This document shows positions 62,649 through 64,000 of a stretch of 64,000 nucleotides of DNA, piece by piece. Positions within the stretch are counted from its first letter, which is position 1. Each line of letters begins with the position of its first letter. A model generated the notes under the pieces. The model saw nothing but the letters and a program-made list of their open reading frames with translations, was not told the origin of the DNA and searched no databases. This stretch comes from Hyphomicrobiales bacterium (GTDB taxonomy: Bacteria > Pseudomonadota > Alphaproteobacteria > Rhizobiales > Beijerinckiaceae): positions 62,001 through 126,000 of the forward strand of contig UBNE01000009.1 of NCBI GenBank assembly GCA_900466745.1, read 5' to 3'. A program made the position numbers and the translations under genes.

Positions 62649-64000
62649 ATGGATCGCAGGAGATTTCTGAAATCCACGGTCGGCGCCGGCATTGCCGCCG
62701 CGACCGCAGGATTGTCGATGCCCGCCGTGGCGCAAGGCGCGGCCGGCAAGACGCTACGCTTCGTGCCGCAGGCCAATCTCGCCAATTTCGACCCGATCTG
62801 GGGAACGCAATACGTCGTCCGCAACGCCGCGGCGCTGGTCTGGGACACGCTCTACGGCATCGATTCGCAATTCCGGCCGCAGCGCCAGATGGTCGAGGGC
62901 GAGGAAGTCTCCTCCGACGGCCTGACCTGGACCTTCAAGCTGCGGGAGGGGCTCAAATTCCATGACGGCAGCCCGGTTCTCGCCCGGGACGTGGTCCAGA
63001 GCCTGAAGCGCTGGCAGGCCCGCGACCCGATGGGCCTGATGATCAAGGCGATCGAGAACGAGCTCGCCGCGACCGACGACCGTAGCTGGAAGTGGCAATT
63101 GAAGCAGCCTTTCCCGAAGATGCTGCTGGCGCTCGCCAAGAACAACGCGCCCTGTTCCTTCATCATGCCGGAGCGCATCGCCAGGACCGATCCCTTCCAG
63201 CAGATCACCGAATATGTCGGCTCCGGGCCGATGAAGTTCGCCCGGAGCGAATGGGTGCCCGGCGCCAAGGCGGTGTTCGAGAAATTCGCCGATTACGTCC
63301 CGCGTTCCGAGAAGGCGGACTGGCTCGCCGGCGGCAAGCGCATCCTGATCGACCGCGTCGAATGGGTGATCATGCCCGACCCGGCGACGGCCGCGGCGGC
63401 GCTGCAGAACGGCGAGGTCGACTGGTGGGAGACACCGCTCGCCGACCTCATCCCCGTGCTCAAGGGCAATGCCAGCATCAATGTCGATATCGGCGATCCG
63501 CTCGGCAATATCGGCGCCTTCCGGATGAACCACCTCTTCCCGCCCTTCAACAACCTGAAGGTGCGCCAGGCGGTGATGACCGCGCTGAACCAGGAGGACT
63601 ACATGCGCGCCGTCGTCGGCGACGACGACAAGCTCTGGAAGGAGCTGGGCGGCTTCTTCACGCCCGGCACACCGCTCTACACCGAGGAGGGCGGCGCGAT
63701 GATGAAGGCCAAGAACGTCGCCGCCGCCAAGAAGCTCCTGGCCGAATCCGGCTACAAGGGCGAGCCGGTGGTCTGCGTCGTGGCGCAGGACATGGCGGCG
63801 ACCAAGTCGATGGGCGACGTCACCGCCGAATTGCTGAAGAGCATCGGCATGAATGTCGATTTCGTCGCCACCGACTGGGGCACGGTCGGCGCCCGCCGCG
63901 CCCAGAAGACGCCGCCGGACAAGGGCGGCTGGAGCATGTTCCACACCTGGCATGCCGGCGCCGACTGCATCAACCCGGCCGCCTACACCGCGATCCGCGC
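62649..64000 (+). CDS. Tat-exported ABC peptide/nickel-type substrate-binding protein (partial)
   Basis: The first 450 residues of a family 5 solute-binding protein, truncated by the window edge. A twin-arginine signal (RRRFLKSTVGAGIAAATAGL, about residues 3-22) ends near AVAQG. The SBP_bac_5 core begins TLRFVPQANLANFDPIWG, with SSDGLTWTFKLREGLKFHDG, YVGSGPMKFARSEW and PFNNLKVRQAVMTALNQED. It should be the receptor for a dipeptide, oligopeptide or opine ABC importer whose permeases would lie beyond 64000. The Tat rather than Sec leader is common in this clade. It follows the M20 hydrolase and amidase, so its ligand may be an amide or peptide. Confidence 0.93.
   Translation, partial: MDRRRFLKSTVGAGIAAATAGLSMPAVAQGAAGKTLRFVPQANLANFDPIWGTQYVVRNAAALVWDTLYGIDSQFRPQRQMVEGEEVSSDGLTWTFKLREGLKFHDGSPVLARDVVQSLKRWQARDPMGLMIKAIENELAATDDRSWKWQLKQPFPKMLLALAKNNAPCSFIMPERIARTDPFQQITEYVGSGPMKFARSEWVPGAKAVFEKFADYVPRSEKADWLAGGKRILIDRVEWVIMPDPATAAAALQNGEVDWWETPLADLIPVLKGNASINVDIGDPLGNIGAFRMNHLFPPFNNLKVRQAVMTALNQEDYMRAVVGDDDKLWKELGGFFTPGTPLYTEEGGAMMKAKNVAAAKKLLAESGYKGEPVVCVVAQDMAATKSMGDVTAELLKSIGMNVDFVATDWGTVGARRAQKTPPDKGGWSMFHTWHAGADCINPAAYTAIR

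Overview
The window is about 64 kb of GC-rich chromosome from an alphaproteobacterium, most likely a Hyphomicrobiales (Rhizobiales) member close to Bosea. This is inferred from gene content, not from a database match. The main pointers are a membrane-bound ferritin gene (mbfA) behind an Irr-type iron control element, groESL behind a CIRCE operator, the hisS-hisZ-hisG order, a glcDEF operon that includes a DUF2585 membrane protein, and several families of short palindromic intergenic repeats typical of this order. I see no rRNA, tRNA, CRISPR array, insertion sequence with a transposase, or prophage. The region is mostly core and metabolic chromosome.

1-15.5 kb: an MFS transporter faces a LysR regulator. 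A Sua5-type tRNA threonylcarbamoyladenosine synthase is divergent from a DmdC-like acyl-CoA dehydrogenase. Then come a methyltransferase, two overlapping short-chain dehydrogenases (DHRS1-like and HSDL2-like), a CorA-type magnesium channel, an SLC13/TrkA-C transporter, cysteine synthase, an RNA methyltransferase with a 4Fe-4S motif, and a D-2-hydroxyacid FAD dehydrogenase. 15.5-23.6 kb: gamma-glutamyltransferase, an SRAP (YedK) DNA-crosslink protein, a small unknown protein, the dxs-tlyA pair, an MFS exporter and a pirin.

23.6-34 kb: a 1191-residue CbrA-like transporter-sensor hybrid kinase is divergent from mscL. It is followed by an aminotransferase, an AbrB-family membrane protein, an FAD oxidoreductase and an SMP-30 lactonase. 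34-43.8 kb: a LysR gene is divergent from glcD-glcE-DUF2585-glcF (glycolate oxidase). That operon is split by a 398-bp element with 43-45 bp inverted ends carrying a small GIY-YIG protein. The histidine genes hisS, hisZ and hisG follow, then a META-domain exported protein.

43.8-64 kb: an SbmA/YddA-type ABC exporter, an orphan LivJ-type binding protein, groES-groEL with a readable promoter, CIRCE operator and terminator, MarR, a thioesterase, a GNAT-DMT pair, a polysaccharide flippase, two paralogous L,D-transpeptidases flanking mbfA and a DUF2076 protein, and a MATE exporter. Last comes a nutrient-nitrogen cluster (M20 carbamoylase/hydrolase, amidase, Tat-exported peptide-type binding protein) cut by the window edge.

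The best candidate for something undescribed is the GIY-YIG element inside the glc operon. It looks like a non-autonomous or self-mobilising palindromic repeat that carries its own nuclease-like gene, here with a damaged YIG motif. The clearest regulatory sites are the Irr box of mbfA, the CIRCE of groES, and palindromes in front of two LysR genes.
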